The notes: a model not told the origin generated them from the letters alone. Counted from the stretch's first letter, positions 17,158 to 26,690 are shown. The stretch is DNA of 64,000 bases from Mesohalobacter salilacus (GCA_003931895.1 RRZV01000071.1:45895-109894), one strand, 5' to 3'. Numbers and translations are program-made.

Positions 17158-17826
17158 CTAAAATTTTATAGCTCTTAACATCTCACGCTTTCCAGGTGGC
17201 CCAGCAATTTTTTCAACCTTGAAGCCAATGTCTTCTAAATCTCGTCTAACGCTTCCTTTACAAGAATAGGTCACCCAAACCCCGTGTTTTGATAACATGT
17301 CATAACAATTTTGTAAAATAGGCTTTACCCATAGCTCGGGTTGAACTCGCGAACCAAAGGCGTCAAAGAATATGACGTCATATTTGTCCTTACTGGTAAA
17401 GCTTTGAAAATCTGCTAGTATTTTTTTGAGTTGAAAACTATCATTAATTTTTAAAGGACTTTCCCATTCAGTTTCGTGTAATTTGTTGAAGTCTATTTGT
17501 TTTGTTTTTAAAATTTTGTCAAAGTTAAAATCACTAATTTCTTGTTGACTTAACGGAAATTTTTCAACACTGTGGTAAGTGATTTTAACTTGATTTTCTT
17601 TGGCATAAATTGCAGTCAAATAGGCATTAAGTCCGGTGCCAAAACCAAACTCCAAAACGCTTAAACTTGAACTTTGATGGCGTTTACATCTAAAATCTAA
17701 GCCTGATTTAATGTAAACGTGTTGGGCTTCTTGTATAGCGCCGTGCTTAGAGTGATAACTCTCATTCCACTCCGGAAAATGAATAGTTTTTGAACCATCT
17801 GCAGTAGTAATAATTTGTTTCTTCAA
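17158..17826 (-). CDS. mnmD: tRNA 5-methylaminomethyl-2-thiouridine methyltransferase (MnmD-type, DUF752)
   Basis: The 222-residue protein corresponds to the N-terminal methyltransferase domain of MnmC without the oxidase half, as in stand-alone MnmD. The SAM site is LEFGFGTGLNAYLTAIYA. The catalytic-side motif is DVIFFDAFGSRVQPELW, and the end WVTYSCKGSVRRDLEDIGF and GPPGKREML is typical. It would complete mnm5s2U at wobble position 34. The start appears to be TTG at 17826, as no in-frame ATG is near. It converges with dxs. Confidence 0.88.
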   Translation of the reverse strand: MKKQIITTADGSKTIHFPEWNESYHSKHGAIQEAQHVYIKSGLDFRCKRHQSSSLSVLEFGFGTGLNAYLTAIYAKENQVKITYHSVEKFPLSQQEISDFNFDKILKTKQIDFNKLHETEWESPLKINDSFQLKKILADFQSFTSKDKYDVIFFDAFGSRVQPELWVKPILQNCYDMLSKHGVWVTYSCKGSVRRDLEDIGFKVEKIAGPPGKREMLRAIKF

Positions 17827-17910
17827 ATTGGAGTTATCAGGTTATATTATATTTCATTATTAAACACAAAAAAACGAGAAACCAGAAACGAGAAACTTTT
17901 CAACTAAAAA

Positions 17911-18423
17911 CTATTGCAAATAAACCCCATCAGCTTCAAAGCTGTAAATCAATTCAGGCTCAGTAATAGCAGCAATTTCTTCTTCAGATTTACCTGCATC
18001 TTTGGCGTAATGTTTTAAATCTTCTACGCTAGTTTTTTGAACAAAAGCTTTACCGTGAACCACAGCGGTTTGATTGTCTATGTCTTTTGGTACGAAAAAC
18101 TCGTAATTTTTAAATTTTACTAAGCTTTCTTGACCTTCTGGTAATTCTAAACGCATCCAGCAGCCTTTCTTTTTACAAACAGAATTAACTTTTGATGTAA
18201 AAGTAAGCTTTAAAGTGTCACCAACTTTCATTTCGTTGTAGGTGTTCAATGCTTTTTTTGCTTCAATCGGGTTAGAAATGTCAAATTTTTCACCAAAAAA
18301 CTTTTGCTCTGAAGTCTCAGTAACTTCTTGGTTTTGGTCTTCAACTTCTTGATTAGTTTGTTTTTGAGTGTCTTTACAAGAAACAAAAATTAAAAAAAAC
18401 ATGCATATTATTGAATATTTCAT
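17911..18423 (-). CDS. DUF4920-domain lipoprotein
   Basis: The 170-residue protein has a lipoprotein signal (MKYSIICMFFLIFVSC, Cys16), an acidic/Gln-rich spacer, then a domain from about residue 43 with the conserved VCKKKGCWMRLEL (two Cys around a Lys-rich turn) and KFKNYEFFVPKD. I recognise this as DUF4920, common in Bacteroidota and of unknown function. The Cys pair could bind metal or form a disulfide. It is divergent from ilvE. Confidence 0.8.
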   Translation of the reverse strand: MKYSIICMFFLIFVSCKDTQKQTNQEVEDQNQEVTETSEQKFFGEKFDISNPIEAKKALNTYNEMKVGDTLKLTFTSKVNSVCKKKGCWMRLELPEGQESLVKFKNYEFFVPKDIDNQTAVVHGKAFVQKTSVEDLKHYAKDAGKSEEEIAAITEPELIYSFEADGVYLQ

Positions 18424-18499
18424 AATTTAAAAGTATTTTAAGGGCTAATTATAGGATAAATTTAATATTTAAGCAAAACCAAAACTGCTTGAAAACAAT

Positions 18500-18507
18500 T
18501 ATATTTG
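18500..18507 (+). promoter_or_regulatory. Candidate -7 box of ilvE
   Basis: TATATTTG, a perfect TAnnTTTG match, ends 19 bases upstream of the ilvE ATG. The spacing equals that before pyrH (38157-38164) and before the OM protein at 30180. A -33 TTTG is not evident. Confidence 0.5.
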
Positions 18508-18526
18508 CGAATACAAAAATAAACAA

Positions 18527-19594
18527 ATGGATACAAAAGCTGCACTATTAGACATCAAAAAAGTTTCACAGTCAAAAATTCACGAAGTTGATTTTAACAA
18601 TTTACCCTTTGGTAAAGTATATTCTGACCATATGATGTATTGTGACTTTGTTGATGGTGAATGGCAGCGCCCACAAGTTGTACCATACGGTCCAATGGAA
18701 TTTGATCCATCGACTAAAGTTTTTCACTATGGTCAAGCGGTTTTTGAAGGCATGAAAGCGTTTAAAGACGATAATGATCAAGTGTGGCTATTTAGACCAG
18801 AGCGAAATTTTGAACGTATCAATAAGTCGTCTAAACGCTTGGCAATTCCTGAATTTCCAAAAGATTACTTTTTTGAAAGCTTAAAAACCTTGTTACACCT
18901 TGATCATGATTGGATTAAAAAGGGACAGGGAAATTCTTTATACATCAGACCATTTGTTATTGCTACAGAAAAAGGCGTGGCAGCAGCACCATCTACGTCT
19001 TATAGATTTATGATTATCACATGTCCTGCTCAAGCTTACTACAATAAGCCCGTAAAAGTTTTGTTTTCTGAAAAATACAGTCGTGCAGCCAGCGGTGGTG
19101 TTGGTTTTGCAAAAGCAGCAGGAAACTACGGAGCTCAATTTTACCCAACTAATTTAGCTAGAGAAAAAGGCTATGAACAAGTTATTTGGACAGACGCCGA
19201 TAAACACGAGTATTTAGAAGAAGCTGGAACTATGAATATTTTCTTTAGAATAAATGATAAATTGGTTACTGCTCCTACCAATGAAAGAATCTTGAAAGGA
19301 GTGACTAGAGATAGCATCATTCAACTCGCTGAAGACAATGGCATTGAGGTAGAAGTTGGTCCTGTAGAAGTTAAACGCATTGTTGAGGCCGCTGAAAAAG
19401 GTGAATTAAAAGAAATATTTGGCGCTGGAACTGCTGCAACGATTGCTCAAGTGACAGGCTTTGAATACCAAGACAAGTATCATGAACTTCCCGAAGTTGA
19501 AAAGCCTTACAATGTTTTCTTTAAATCTAAGTTACAAGATATTCAATACAACCGCACTGAAGACCCGCATAACTGGCGATTTGCTATTGATTAA
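18527..19594 (+). CDS. ilvE: Branched-chain amino acid aminotransferase
   Basis: A class IV PLP aminotransferase catalysing the last step of Leu/Ile/Val synthesis (and the first of their breakdown). The PLP lysine is Lys196 in FAKAAGNYGA, and EEAGTMNIFF plus FGAGTAATIAQV bind cofactor and phosphate. The 355-residue length and HYGQAVFEGMKAF motif fit the type II (eukaryotic-like) BCAT clade. Its stop shares a TTAA tetranucleotide with the convergent TonB-receptor gene. Confidence 0.95.
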   Translation: MDTKAALLDIKKVSQSKIHEVDFNNLPFGKVYSDHMMYCDFVDGEWQRPQVVPYGPMEFDPSTKVFHYGQAVFEGMKAFKDDNDQVWLFRPERNFERINKSSKRLAIPEFPKDYFFESLKTLLHLDHDWIKKGQGNSLYIRPFVIATEKGVAAAPSTSYRFMIITCPAQAYYNKPVKVLFSEKYSRAASGGVGFAKAAGNYGAQFYPTNLAREKGYEQVIWTDADKHEYLEEAGTMNIFFRINDKLVTAPTNERILKGVTRDSIIQLAEDNGIEVEVGPVEVKRIVEAAEKGELKEIFGAGTAATIAQVTGFEYQDKYHELPEVEKPYNVFFKSKLQDIQYNRTEDPHNWRFAID

Positions 19595-22101
19595 AAATTA
19601 ATTTTAAAAAAAGCATTAGGGGTAAATTCTAAACTCTGATTTTCAATTTGCTCAACTTCTAAAATATCGTTGTTTAAGCGAAAAAATTGATTTGTGGTAT
19701 TGTTTGTGTTGAAAAGGTTTAGAATAGCCAAACCTATTTCAGCTTTAAATTTTGGCCATAAAAACGTATAGCTTCCTGTAAAATTGACTTGTGTATATTC
19801 CGTAATATTGTCTGAGTTGGGATCTAAAAAATTAATATCAGGATTTGTGTCAGGGTTTGAAATTGGTGCGTTTTGATTAATAGGTGTAGTTGGTCTTCCT
19901 GTAAAAAACCGTCCACTTAAGCTCAATTTCAATTTTGATGTAGTATAACTTAAACCTGTTTCAGTTTGATGCGAAGTTTCAAAATTATTAGGAAAAACTG
20001 AAGGCGAAAAATTGTCAAATTCATATTCACTATCATTATAGGTGTAGTTGAGCCATAGCCTAAAATTTTGAAATTGCTTTTGTACTAAAAACTCGGCACC
20101 ATAGGTTTGATAGTCGCCAGAAAGCTTTAAAAACTCTAATTGATTTTGAAAATTTTGACTGGCTGAAGTAATGCTTTCTATTTTTTTATAAAACACATTT
20201 CCTGTGAGCAACCAAGACTTTTTCTTAAACACTTGACCAATTTCAACTTGTCTTAAACGTTGGATAGGAATATCGTTTTCATCAGCTAAAACCCAACGCC
20301 GTTTTTCAACTCCAAAAAAATCGTTTTGTAAATCAATCACTTGTGCTGTAACTTGGTGTTTTTGCTCTGCCATCAATATCACATCAAAACTCGGACTGAT
20401 AGCATAAGACATATTGAGATGGGGCTCAAATTTAAATTCTGAAAATTTATCGTAGTAATTAGCACGTAAGCCTAAGGTTGTTTTGAGTTTATGATTAAAA
20501 TTTGAAGCTTTAAACTCAGCTATACCAGCGTGAGTTTGCAAAACTGATTTTTGCCGAATTTCAACTTCTGGTATATTGACGATATTATCATTTCTAATCC
20601 CGATTTCATTAAACTGATAACCTAAGCTGAATTTGTATCGCTTAGAAAGTTCAAAATCACTTCTTAGCTTTACGCCAAAATCTATAACTTCATTGGTTTG
20701 ATTGAGCAATTGATTGTTTAAGGCTGAAGCATTTTGACCTTCAAGCTTATAATATGAGAGATAAGCCAGAGAAGACAAAGATACGTTTTCAGATAGGTTT
20801 TTGTCAAGTTGTGTTGACACCACATAGGACTCTTGTGTAAGATTGTTCTCTTTTTGGTCTTGGGTGTTGATATTTTCTTCGGTAAACAAGAGTTCATTTG
20901 AAATGGCCATGGCATTAATTTGCCATGTTGTGTTGTCGTTAAAAGCTGTTTGAAACTGCAGATTGGCATCGTAATACTGTAAATCTACATCAGATGACAA
21001 CCTTAAATTTTCATTTGTGTTTATGCTTGAAACTTCGGTGTTTTGAAAAATTTTATCAAAATAATTATCAAACGTAGGTGTGTCTATTACGTCAGATAGT
21101 GCATAACGACCTGCCACCCTAAGTTGCGATTGATCAGACAAAGCGAGATCAGCTTTTCCGGCTGTTTCTAAAAAGTTAGCGAAAATTTCAAATTCAGAAT
21201 GGTCAAGGGGTTTTGCCGTTGACGAGATATCTACCACGGAAGATAATCCTTCGGTATAAAAGGCGGAACTGCCATTTTTATAGATATCCACTTGATGTGC
21301 AATTGATGGATTTAAAGCGGATATCATCCCAAAAAAATGTCCAGTTTGATAGAGTCGAGCACCGTTCCAAAGAAATAAATTTTGATCGTGTGTGCCGCCT
21401 CGCACATTGATGTTGGAAATCCGCTCGTCTAAACTCACTATACCTGGCAAAAACTGCATAGTTTGTAAAACATCAGGTTGAGTTAAGCCCGCTAAGATTT
21501 CAAATTCTTTAGGATTTAGACTTATAGATAAATCTGAGTTGAGATTGAGCCCTTTGGTTAAATAGCCAACAAGCTTAATTTCATCTAAATTAATTTGACG
21601 CGTTAATATTATAATTTTACAGTCATTAGGTTCAAGACTTTTAACTTCAATTTCTTTTACAGCATAACCCTCTTTGAATAGTTTTAAAGTTTTTGTGTTT
21701 GGTTTGCCGGCAAAAAAGACGGTTCCATTTTGATAGGTTTTAATGATGTTGTCTTGAGATTCTACATAAACATTATTCAAGGTTTGATTAAGGTCTTCAG
21801 ATAAAATTTTTATGCAATAAAATTGGTTTAAGCGTTTAACAACAATATTTGTATCATCAACCCATTCAAAGGCAACAGGGAGTTGTATAGAAACTTGATA
21901 GAGTATTTTTTTTAAGGTTTGACTGGTGTCAAATGAAGTTATTTCTAAAGTCCTGAGCTCTTGCTGTATATAGTTAAACCGCACAGATTTTTGATTCTCT
22001 ATACGGTTGAGGTATTCTAGCAGTGGTATTTGGTTTTGGGCTCTTGATAAAACAGGTATCAACAACACCAAAATATAAAAGCAAAGTTTAATGTCCTTCA
22101 T
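19591..22101 (-). CDS. TonB-dependent outer-membrane receptor with N-terminal STN signalling domain
   Basis: After a signal peptide (residues about 1-21 from Met at 22101) comes an STN domain (IPLLEYLNRIENQKSVRFNY, to about 90), a carboxypeptidase-regulatory-like segment (about 95-155), the plug (LPGIVSLDERISNINVRGG), and a beta-barrel ending in an aromatic strand (FFKINF). STN-bearing receptors pass a ligand signal to a FecR anti-sigma factor. The FecR and sigma genes lie directly upstream. I moved the start to ATG 22101, since the longer frame begins at TTG; it overlaps the fecR stop by 14 bases. No SusD partner is present, so the ligand is probably not a polysaccharide handled by a SusCD pair. 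Confidence 0.88.
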   Translation of the reverse strand: MKDIKLCFYILVLLIPVLSRAQNQIPLLEYLNRIENQKSVRFNYIQQELRTLEITSFDTSQTLKKILYQVSIQLPVAFEWVDDTNIVVKRLNQFYCIKILSEDLNQTLNNVYVESQDNIIKTYQNGTVFFAGKPNTKTLKLFKEGYAVKEIEVKSLEPNDCKIIILTRQINLDEIKLVGYLTKGLNLNSDLSISLNPKEFEILAGLTQPDVLQTMQFLPGIVSLDERISNINVRGGTHDQNLFLWNGARLYQTGHFFGMISALNPSIAHQVDIYKNGSSAFYTEGLSSVVDISSTAKPLDHSEFEIFANFLETAGKADLALSDQSQLRVAGRYALSDVIDTPTFDNYFDKIFQNTEVSSINTNENLRLSSDVDLQYYDANLQFQTAFNDNTTWQINAMAISNELLFTEENINTQDQKENNLTQESYVVSTQLDKNLSENVSLSSLAYLSYYKLEGQNASALNNQLLNQTNEVIDFGVKLRSDFELSKRYKFSLGYQFNEIGIRNDNIVNIPEVEIRQKSVLQTHAGIAEFKASNFNHKLKTTLGLRANYYDKFSEFKFEPHLNMSYAISPSFDVILMAEQKHQVTAQVIDLQNDFFGVEKRRWVLADENDIPIQRLRQVEIGQVFKKKSWLLTGNVFYKKIESITSASQNFQNQLEFLKLSGDYQTYGAEFLVQKQFQNFRLWLNYTYNDSEYEFDNFSPSVFPNNFETSHQTETGLSYTTSKLKLSLSGRFFTGRPTTPINQNAPISNPDTNPDINFLDPNSDNITEYTQVNFTGSYTFLWPKFKAEIGLAILNLFNTNNTTNQFFRLNNDILEVEQIENQSLEFTPNAFFKINF

Positions 22102-22981
22102 CACCAACAAAAATAAAATTATTTTCGTTGATAGACTTGTATTGCAATTGATATGTTTTGGAAATGATGTCTAAAGTTTTATCAATATTACTTTTAGGCA
22201 GTTTGCCTGTAAAGTTTTTATCCGTTTTAATTTGTTTAGAATTAATTTCTACACCATAGTAGCGTTCAACATCCTTAATCAAAGTATCAAAATTTGAATT
22301 TATGATTTGGTAATATCCAGATGTTGAGGGTAATTCTTTTAATTGAATGCTGTCTTTAATTGTAAATTCACCACCACTTAAAACTATAAACTCATTAGGA
22401 GTAATCACTTCAGAAACATTGTTCTGTGAAACTTCAACGCGACCTTCGTAACAAACAACGTGGAGTTCATCATTAAAAGATTTAACGTTAAATTTAGTAC
22501 CAAGTACTTTTACTTTTCCGTGATGCGTGTTTACAGTAAAGGTTTTGCCTTTTGCCACTTCAAAAAAAGCTTCACCTTGAAGGGTGACTTCACGGTCTAA
22601 AAACCAAAAATATTGATTATAACTCAGGCTTGAGCCGGGTTGCAAAAGCACTTCCGATTGGTCTGGCAATTGAATGCTTTGGGTTTGTGCTGTTAAGGTT
22701 TTATGAGAACTGACTGTAAACTCTTTTAAAAGCACGAGCAGACCTATAGCTAAAACTAAAATGGCCGCTATTTTAAAAACAAACGGTTTAATGGTTGATT
22801 TTTTAGAGCCTTGAACTTTTTTAATGTTCTCAAAAACTTTAGTTTTATCAAGTGTTGGTGCCTCAATCTGAGCGGAATAATGCTTGATGTTTTCATAAAC
22901 TTCACGATCAGCGACATCATCTGGAAAATCAGATTGTCCATCTATCCATTGGGCTAAAGTATTTGTAGTTTTCATCGTCAT
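22088..22981 (-). CDS. FecR-family anti-sigma factor
   Basis: A 297-residue inner-membrane protein: a cytoplasmic N-terminal segment (to about 82), one membrane span (about 84-103, KIAAILVLAIGLLVLLKEF), then the periplasmic FecR domain (LPDQSEVLLQPGSSLSYN, FFEVAKGKTFTVNT, VLGTKFNVKSF). The C-terminal ~70 residues are a DUF4974/STN-like domain. FecR relays the receptor signal to the ECF sigma factor encoded 6 bases upstream. All expected parts are present. Confidence 0.92.
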   Translation of the reverse strand: MTMKTTNTLAQWIDGQSDFPDDVADREVYENIKHYSAQIEAPTLDKTKVFENIKKVQGSKKSTIKPFVFKIAAILVLAIGLLVLLKEFTVSSHKTLTAQTQSIQLPDQSEVLLQPGSSLSYNQYFWFLDREVTLQGEAFFEVAKGKTFTVNTHHGKVKVLGTKFNVKSFNDELHVVCYEGRVEVSQNNVSEVITPNEFIVLSGGEFTIKDSIQLKELPSTSGYYQIINSNFDTLIKDVERYYGVEINSKQIKTDKNFTGKLPKSNIDKTLDIISKTYQLQYKSINENNFIFVGDEGH

Positions 22982-22987
22982 AATCTT

Positions 22988-23506
22988 TTATATTTGTTCA
23001 ATATGTTGTCTGAGTTGAGTTAGTGCTTGGCTCATTCGTTTTTCTATGGCTTTTACACTGACATTTTCAATTTCTGCAATATCCTTATACGTTTTACCAT
23101 CTATTCTGTGTAATAAAAAAGTGCTGCGTTGTTTAGGTTTTAATTCGCTTATAGCTTGTTGCAATTTTTGTTTAAATTCTTCTTCTTCTAACTTATAGGC
23201 GGGGTCTTGTCGGTCTTCCTTTTTTTGGGGTTGCTCTTTGGCATATTTTAAAACCACTTTTTGGTGTTTTATCGCATTAAGCGAAATATTATTAGCAACC
23301 GTAAACAAATAGGATTTGGCTTTTTCTACAGGCACCGTTTTACAATTTTCCCATAACTTGATAAATGCTTCTTGCACAGCTTCTTCAGCTGCAACTTGAT
23401 TGCCGTATTTGTAAAAGAAAAACCGATTGATGTCATCAGCATATTTTTCAAATACCGAAGCGTAAATTTTGTCCTGACAGACGTTATCCAAAGATTTTAC
23501 AGCCAT
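22988..23506 (-). CDS. ECF RNA polymerase sigma factor (FecI-like)
   Basis: The 172-residue protein has region 2 (YADDINRFFFYKYGNQVAAEEAVQ, then KLWENCKTVPVEKAKSYLFT) and region 4 (LQQAISELKPKQRSTFLLHR, then GKTYKDIAEIENVSVKAIEK). The domain order and size are those of FecI-type ECF factors. It lies between the T9SS-cargo gene (9 bases upstream) and fecR (6 bases downstream), so it is probably co-transcribed with both, and controlled by the FecR and STN-receptor pair. Confidence 0.92.
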   Translation of the reverse strand: MAVKSLDNVCQDKIYASVFEKYADDINRFFFYKYGNQVAAEEAVQEAFIKLWENCKTVPVEKAKSYLFTVANNISLNAIKHQKVVLKYAKEQPQKKEDRQDPAYKLEEEEFKQKLQQAISELKPKQRSTFLLHRIDGKTYKDIAEIENVSVKAIEKRMSQALTQLRQHIEQI

Positions 23507-23515
23507 ATATTGAGA

Positions 23516-25075
23516 TTATTGTTTAATGATCTTATGGGTTTGGCTTTTACCATTTTCTGTGTTGAGCTTTACAAAATAAACGCCGCTTTGGTATTCAGAA
23601 AAGTTTATACTTGATAGGTTTTCGACTTTATTTGTATTCCAAATCATTTTGCCAAACACATCATAAATTTGAATGTTTTTAAGTTCAGCATTATGATTAG
23701 AACTTATAAATAATTCTTGTTGCACAGGATTGGGGTAAAGCTTAATGTTTTCGGTTTGGAAATCATCTTGAGATAGCGTAGTTGAAAACTGTGCCAGATT
23801 CCATTGGTTGTCAGTCATTAAGTAAACTTCGTTGTTTGCACTAACAGCTAGAGCTCGAATATCATTCGAAGCATTATAAGTGGCATGCCATTCATTATTT
23901 GAATTGATATTATACCCATGTAATGTTCCTGAGGCAGGGCTACCAGCATTTGTGGTTGAATTTACACCAACATAGTAACTGCCATTACTAGGATGAACTT
24001 CTAAATCTCTTACTCTAGATAAATTTTGTGCTAAAGTGTAAGCTGTATTTTGAGCTACAGAACCATCAGAAGTATTAACCACACTAGTATGTAATGTTGA
24101 ATCATTTCCTAAATCAGACCAAGTTGCCGATGCAAAAACCAGTTGATTGGCATTAATGAATTCAAGTCCTTTAGAGACAACTTGTTCACCTAAACTGTAA
24201 GTTTGGGTATAAACGATATTACCATTGCTATCAATTTTAGAAACAATAGGATTAGGCGGAAAACTATCCGCTAAAATGTAAGTTTCATTTGTTGAAGCAT
24301 CTACACTTATATCTTTTAAAGTATCTATGCTATCATCTAAAGTAACAGACCAGAGCATGTTTCCGCTGGCATCCCAAGCTGTTAATTTGGTATCGAAAGT
24401 AGTGACATTGGCCACGGCAACAAAGTTATTGCCCATATCCATAACACCCATTTCAATACTATTTCCTGTGCCTACAACATCTCGAACATCTGTAAAAAGC
24501 GTTGTGCCGTCAGGTGCTAATTTGATTAAAATTGTACCAAATTCTGTGTCATTATTAGTGTCGGTAATCAAACCAGTTCCATTCACAAAAATATTATCAT
24601 TACTATCTATACCAACAAAGGCACCGCGCCCGTGATCGTCAAAAGTTTTATTAAAAACCAGTTGACCCGTTGGACTAAATTTCCATATTTTATTGGAGCG
24701 AGTTACAATACAGGGTGGTAGAGGGCAAGTTGTATTATCGGTATGAAAGCGAAATCCAACTACAATAATGTTATCTTGGCTATCGGTAATGACTTCAAGC
24801 GGTCTGGCTTGCTCTAAAACACCCGAAGTCTGCTGTTGGATAGCAGCTTCAAAACTTTCAAAAAGTAAGGTTCCGTTTGCATCATATTTTTTAACAAAAA
24901 CCCCTGCTGAATTTGTATTCATTGGGCCAGCACCTACTGTGATTACATTCCCTTGGCTATCTACTGTGGTAGCTTTGCCGAGAGCATTATCAATATCGAG
25001 TTTTTCCCAATTGATGTTCTGAGCTGTAATTAAAGAAAAGCTCAATAATGAAAAAAGAAGTGTAAAAATTTTCAT
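23516..25075 (-). CDS. T9SS-secreted beta-propeller-like protein with type A sorting domain
   Basis: The 519-residue protein has a signal peptide (MKIFTLLFSLLSFSLITAQ). Repeated blades of ~45-60 residues follow (motifs such as DSQGNVITVG, DSQDNIIVVG, DSNDNIFVNG and DASTNETYILAD), as in SBBP-like beta-propellers. The C-terminal ~75 residues (LYPNPVQQELFIS, GKMIWN, SGVYFVKLNTENG, KIIKQ) are a type A sorting signal, so it is exported by the type IX system to the cell surface or medium. It is the first gene of the sigma/FecR/receptor operon, which suggests it is itself controlled by, or serves, that signalling system. Confidence 0.88.
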   Translation of the reverse strand: MKIFTLLFSLLSFSLITAQNINWEKLDIDNALGKATTVDSQGNVITVGAGPMNTNSAGVFVKKYDANGTLLFESFEAAIQQQTSGVLEQARPLEVITDSQDNIIVVGFRFHTDNTTCPLPPCIVTRSNKIWKFSPTGQLVFNKTFDDHGRGAFVGIDSNDNIFVNGTGLITDTNNDTEFGTILIKLAPDGTTLFTDVRDVVGTGNSIEMGVMDMGNNFVAVANVTTFDTKLTAWDASGNMLWSVTLDDSIDTLKDISVDASTNETYILADSFPPNPIVSKIDSNGNIVYTQTYSLGEQVVSKGLEFINANQLVFASATWSDLGNDSTLHTSVVNTSDGSVAQNTAYTLAQNLSRVRDLEVHPSNGSYYVGVNSTTNAGSPASGTLHGYNINSNNEWHATYNASNDIRALAVSANNEVYLMTDNQWNLAQFSTTLSQDDFQTENIKLYPNPVQQELFISSNHNAELKNIQIYDVFGKMIWNTNKVENLSSINFSEYQSGVYFVKLNTENGKSQTHKIIKQ

Positions 25076-25123
25076 AATTAAAAAGTTTAAGAATTCATTT
25101 ACATAACAATTATAAATAAAAAC

Positions 25124-25140
25124 ACCCTACTTTTTAGGGT
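25124..25140. promoter_or_regulatory. Palindrome between the divergent T9SS-cargo operon and a lipoprotein gene
   Basis: ACCCTA (25124-25129) and TAGGGT (25135-25140) flank a five-base CTTTT. It is 49 bases upstream of the cargo gene start. Its GC-rich arms stand out in an AT-rich spacer. It may be an operator or part of an ECF-type promoter; there is no experimental support. Confidence 0.35.
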
Positions 25141-25195
25141 AAATCTATTTTGAAATGTTCTGTATATGAGAAATATCATTAAATTTGAATTTAAT

Positions 25196-26263
25196 ATGAT
25201 GAAAAACTACCTTTTATTTTTTTTTCTACTCATGCTTATCGCTTGCCAAAGCGAAGAAGATACTCAAATTGTTAATAATAATAACGGCTTGAGTGCTAAC
25301 TCAGCTTTGACTAATAATTTAAAACGTTTAACCCAAAACCCGACTGCATTTGATAATTTTATTGACAACTCCAGCAAAATCAGAGTTGATTTTCCGTTTG
25401 AAGTTACAGTCAATACTACAACCAATGTGAGTTTACAAAATACGGCAGATTATCAAAATTTAATTAACGTGCTTGAAGCCACGCCTATTGAAGATGAAAT
25501 TGAATTAAATTTTCCAGCATCGGTTTCAACAGTCAATTATAATTCACAAACTATCAATTCAGAAAGTGAACTTTCTCAATTTTTACAAAACTTAAATGCT
25601 TCAGAAGAAGTCAATTGCGTTGAATTAGTTTATCCCATTTCACTTCAATTTTTTGATCTTTCTAATACATTTATAGATACACAAACGATAAACAATCGTG
25701 CTCAATTATTTAACTTTTTAGAAGACTTAAGTCAAAATGGGTTTTTCTATCAGTTTGAATACCCCATTGAAGCCGATATTGAAGGGACAACTCAGTTTAT
25801 CAATTCCAATGCTGAGTTTAATATAACATTCAATGGCCTATCTTCTAGCTGTTTTGAGCCTTTACTATTTAATAATGTAGCCGATGATGATCCAGGCGAT
25901 GGAGATCCAGATGATTTGAATACGTTCATTGACTTTATTACTAGTGGAGATTTTATAGTTTCCTCACTCCTCAATGATGGGATTACCAACACCAGTTTTG
26001 ATGGTGATGTTTTTAGATTTAACTTAGATAATACAATTTCTGTAGATGATGGCGGCAGTGGAATTTTTCAACAAGTAGGGCAATGGACAGCTACAGTAGA
26101 TGATGGTGATGGTGTTATTGAATTTGACTTGGTTTTTGACAATCCAGATTTTGATGATTTGGATGAAGATTGGGATGTTGTAAGTTTTAATACATTAACT
26201 CTTGCTTTAATTAATAATAGTTCTGATGGTGAAACTAATGAATTAGTTTTAGTTAAGCTCTAA
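25196..26263 (+). CDS. Hypothetical acidic lipoprotein
   Basis: I place the start at ATG 25196 (or the adjacent ATG 25199), because that puts a proper lipoprotein signal at the N-terminus (MKNYLLFFFLLMLIAC) followed by QSEED. Upstream ATG 25166 would add ten charged residues before it. The body (about 355 residues) is acidic, with Asn-rich and repeated beta-like segments (VDFPFEVTVN, IELNFPASVS, VELVYPISLQF, FQFEYPIEADI), about 55-65 residues apart, and a Gly/Asp linker (DDDPGDGDPDD) before a C-terminal beta domain. No family is recognised. It is divergent from the sigma/FecR operon. Confidence 0.7.
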   Translation: MMKNYLLFFFLLMLIACQSEEDTQIVNNNNGLSANSALTNNLKRLTQNPTAFDNFIDNSSKIRVDFPFEVTVNTTTNVSLQNTADYQNLINVLEATPIEDEIELNFPASVSTVNYNSQTINSESELSQFLQNLNASEEVNCVELVYPISLQFFDLSNTFIDTQTINNRAQLFNFLEDLSQNGFFYQFEYPIEADIEGTTQFINSNAEFNITFNGLSSSCFEPLLFNNVADDDPGDGDPDDLNTFIDFITSGDFIVSSLLNDGITNTSFDGDVFRFNLDNTISVDDGGSGIFQQVGQWTATVDDGDGVIEFDLVFDNPDFDDLDEDWDVVSFNTLTLALINNSSDGETNELVLVKL

Positions 26264-26398
26264 ACGTTAAAACCAGAATAACAACAAACAAACTTTTAAT
26301 CAGAAGTATTTTGATCTGGAATAGCTTTATAACGCCAATCACACAAAAGATTGGTTAATTCAGTCTAGTATGGGTAATCAATGCTTATGAATTGAAAT

Positions 26399-26432
26399 AA
26401 AAAAAGCTCGTCAATGAAGGCGAGCTTTTTTT
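26399..26432 (+). terminator. Rho-independent terminator
   Basis: AAAAAAGCTCG, a ten-base loop, then CGAGCTTTTTTT. The arms are perfect, with A and T runs on both sides, so it may act in both directions. It lies 136 bases after the lipoprotein stop. Confidence 0.75.
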
Positions 26433-26690
26433 GGGCTAATTCGGTTAAACAATAATTTTTGTTGTTTTAAACTTTTTTCGTTTTAAGTTTATGGTCAACC
26501 ACCATCAATTTTAATTTTTCCTGTTATGCTCAGAGTTTTTGTTTTGCCCTTTGCACTTAACAGAAAACAAATAATTAAATGTTTCATATCAAAGTATTTA
26601 TAAATTTAAAACCATCTAATTCCATTAAATAGAGTGTAAAATCTAATTAGGGTTGCGTGAAAATAAAATATAATTTGGAATATAAAGGCT

